The notes under the pieces were generated by a model. That model ran no database searches. It worked only from the letters and a program-made list of their open reading frames with translations, and was not told where the DNA came from. From CAVWGP01 sp963754645 (GTDB lineage Bacteria > Pseudomonadota > Alphaproteobacteria > Bin65): a stretch of 64,000 nt of DNA. The first letter of the stretch is position 1, and each line of letters begins with the position of its first letter. The position numbers were made by a program, and so were the translations under genes. Below, piece after piece: positions 63,555 through 64,000 of this stretch. The stretch covers positions 1,426,001 to 1,490,000 of the forward strand of contig CAVWGP010000011.1 of assembly GCA_963754645.1 (NCBI GenBank). Reading direction: 5' to 3'.

Positions 63555-64000
63555 TCACATCACCTCGCCGCCGGCGATGGCGATGGCCTGGCCGGTGATC
63601 GACGAGGATTGCGGCAGCGCGAGCCAGCCCACGGCCTCGGCCACTTCGGCGGGCGCGATGAGCCTGCCTTGCGGATTGGCCTTGGCCAGATCGGCGCGCG
63701 CTTCGGATTCGCTGCGGCCGGTCTTGGCGACAATGTTCGCAACCGTGTCGCGCGTCATCTCGGTCTCGACATAAGACGGGCACACGGCATTGACCGTCAC
63801 GCCGCTCTTCGCGGTTTCGAGCGCCAAGGCGCGCGTCATGCCGATCACCGCGTGTTTCGAGGCGACATAGGCGGAAACGTAGCGATAGCCGATCAGGCCC
63901 GCCGTCGAGGCCACGTTGACGATGCGCCCGTATTTCGCCTCGGTCATCGCCGGCAGCGCTTGCTGGGTGCAGAGGAAGCTGCCGATCAAATTGAGATCGA
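63555..64000 (-). CDS. SDR-family dehydrogenase, 5' end outside window
   Basis: The last ~148 codons are visible, reading in from the right edge. Short-chain dehydrogenase: active-site Y-x3-K in YVSAYVASKHAV, the preceding Ser in NVASTAGLIG, and the C-terminal SITGQAIAIAGGEVM. Likely a 3-hydroxyacyl-CoA or cyclohexanol-type dehydrogenase of the same catabolic operon. It ends one base before the MarR start. Confidence 0.9.
   Translation of the reverse strand, partial: DLNLIGSFLCTQQALPAMTEAKYGRIVNVASTAGLIGYRYVSAYVASKHAVIGMTRALALETAKSGVTVNAVCPSYVETEMTRDTVANIVAKTGRSESEARADLAKANPQGRLIAPAEVAEAVGWLALPQSSSITGQAIAIAGGEVM

Overview
The window looks like chromosome of a GC-rich, Gram-negative, aerobic alphaproteobacterium. 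The base composition, the tandem coupled operons, the complete System I cytochrome c maturation set, the TRAP and Liv-type transporters and the CoA-thioester aromatic pathways all fit. A Rhodospirillales-like origin is my inference; no rRNA or tRNA gene is visible to anchor it.

Layout. 0-2.5 kb: small secreted basic proteins, a DUF427 protein and an unrecognised protein, each small gene followed by its own hairpin terminator. 2.7-12.5 kb: the aerobic benzoyl-CoA epoxidation (box) module, with boxB, boxC (frameshifted), a BoxR-type regulator, a divergent flavodoxin and a boxD-type aldehyde dehydrogenase. This block is bracketed by two inverted copies of a ~135-bp repeat and by remnants of toxin-antitoxin loci and of boxB itself. 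12.5-21 kb: a scattered family of small secreted cysteine-containing proteins surrounds a peptide/opine-type ABC transporter whose ATPase and second permease genes carry at least 15 frameshifts. 21-24 kb: an alpha/beta hydrolase, a dead parDE-like locus and a metallo-beta-lactamase-fold protein. 24-31.1 kb: a six-gene hydrogenase-4-like membrane complex (hyfBCEFGI order) whose catalytic subunit has lost most nickel-binding cysteines, i.e. an energy-converting-hydrogenase-related (Ehr-type) complex. 31-38 kb: an enolase-superfamily dehydratase, a TRAP transporter and a UxaA-family dehydratase, probably for sugar-acid use, interrupted by a vapBC-like locus. 38-47.3 kb: a Liv-type ABC transporter flanked by two acyl-CoA-synthetase-like genes. 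47.5-54.7 kb: ccmABCDEFGHI. 55-56.9 kb: a lipase-like hydrolase, a DUF4926/DUF6883 pair and a 550-bp non-coding tract full of short repeated motifs. 56.9-64 kb: a 2-aminobenzoyl-CoA (anthranilate) catabolic operon on the minus strand.

How it works together. Benzoate-type and anthranilate-type acids would be imported (the Liv system is a candidate), activated to CoA thioesters and degraded by box or aminobenzoyl-CoA chemistry to beta-oxidation intermediates. No BoxA reductase and no dedicated benzoate-CoA ligase lie in the box cluster; a flavodoxin occupies the expected electron-donor place.

Two features run through the window. First, every toxin-antitoxin-like locus seen has a disrupted toxin or partner gene. 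Second, single-nucleotide frameshifts are common (boxC, livM, the ABC transporter and others), so the underlying reads should be checked before any of these genes is called a true pseudogene.
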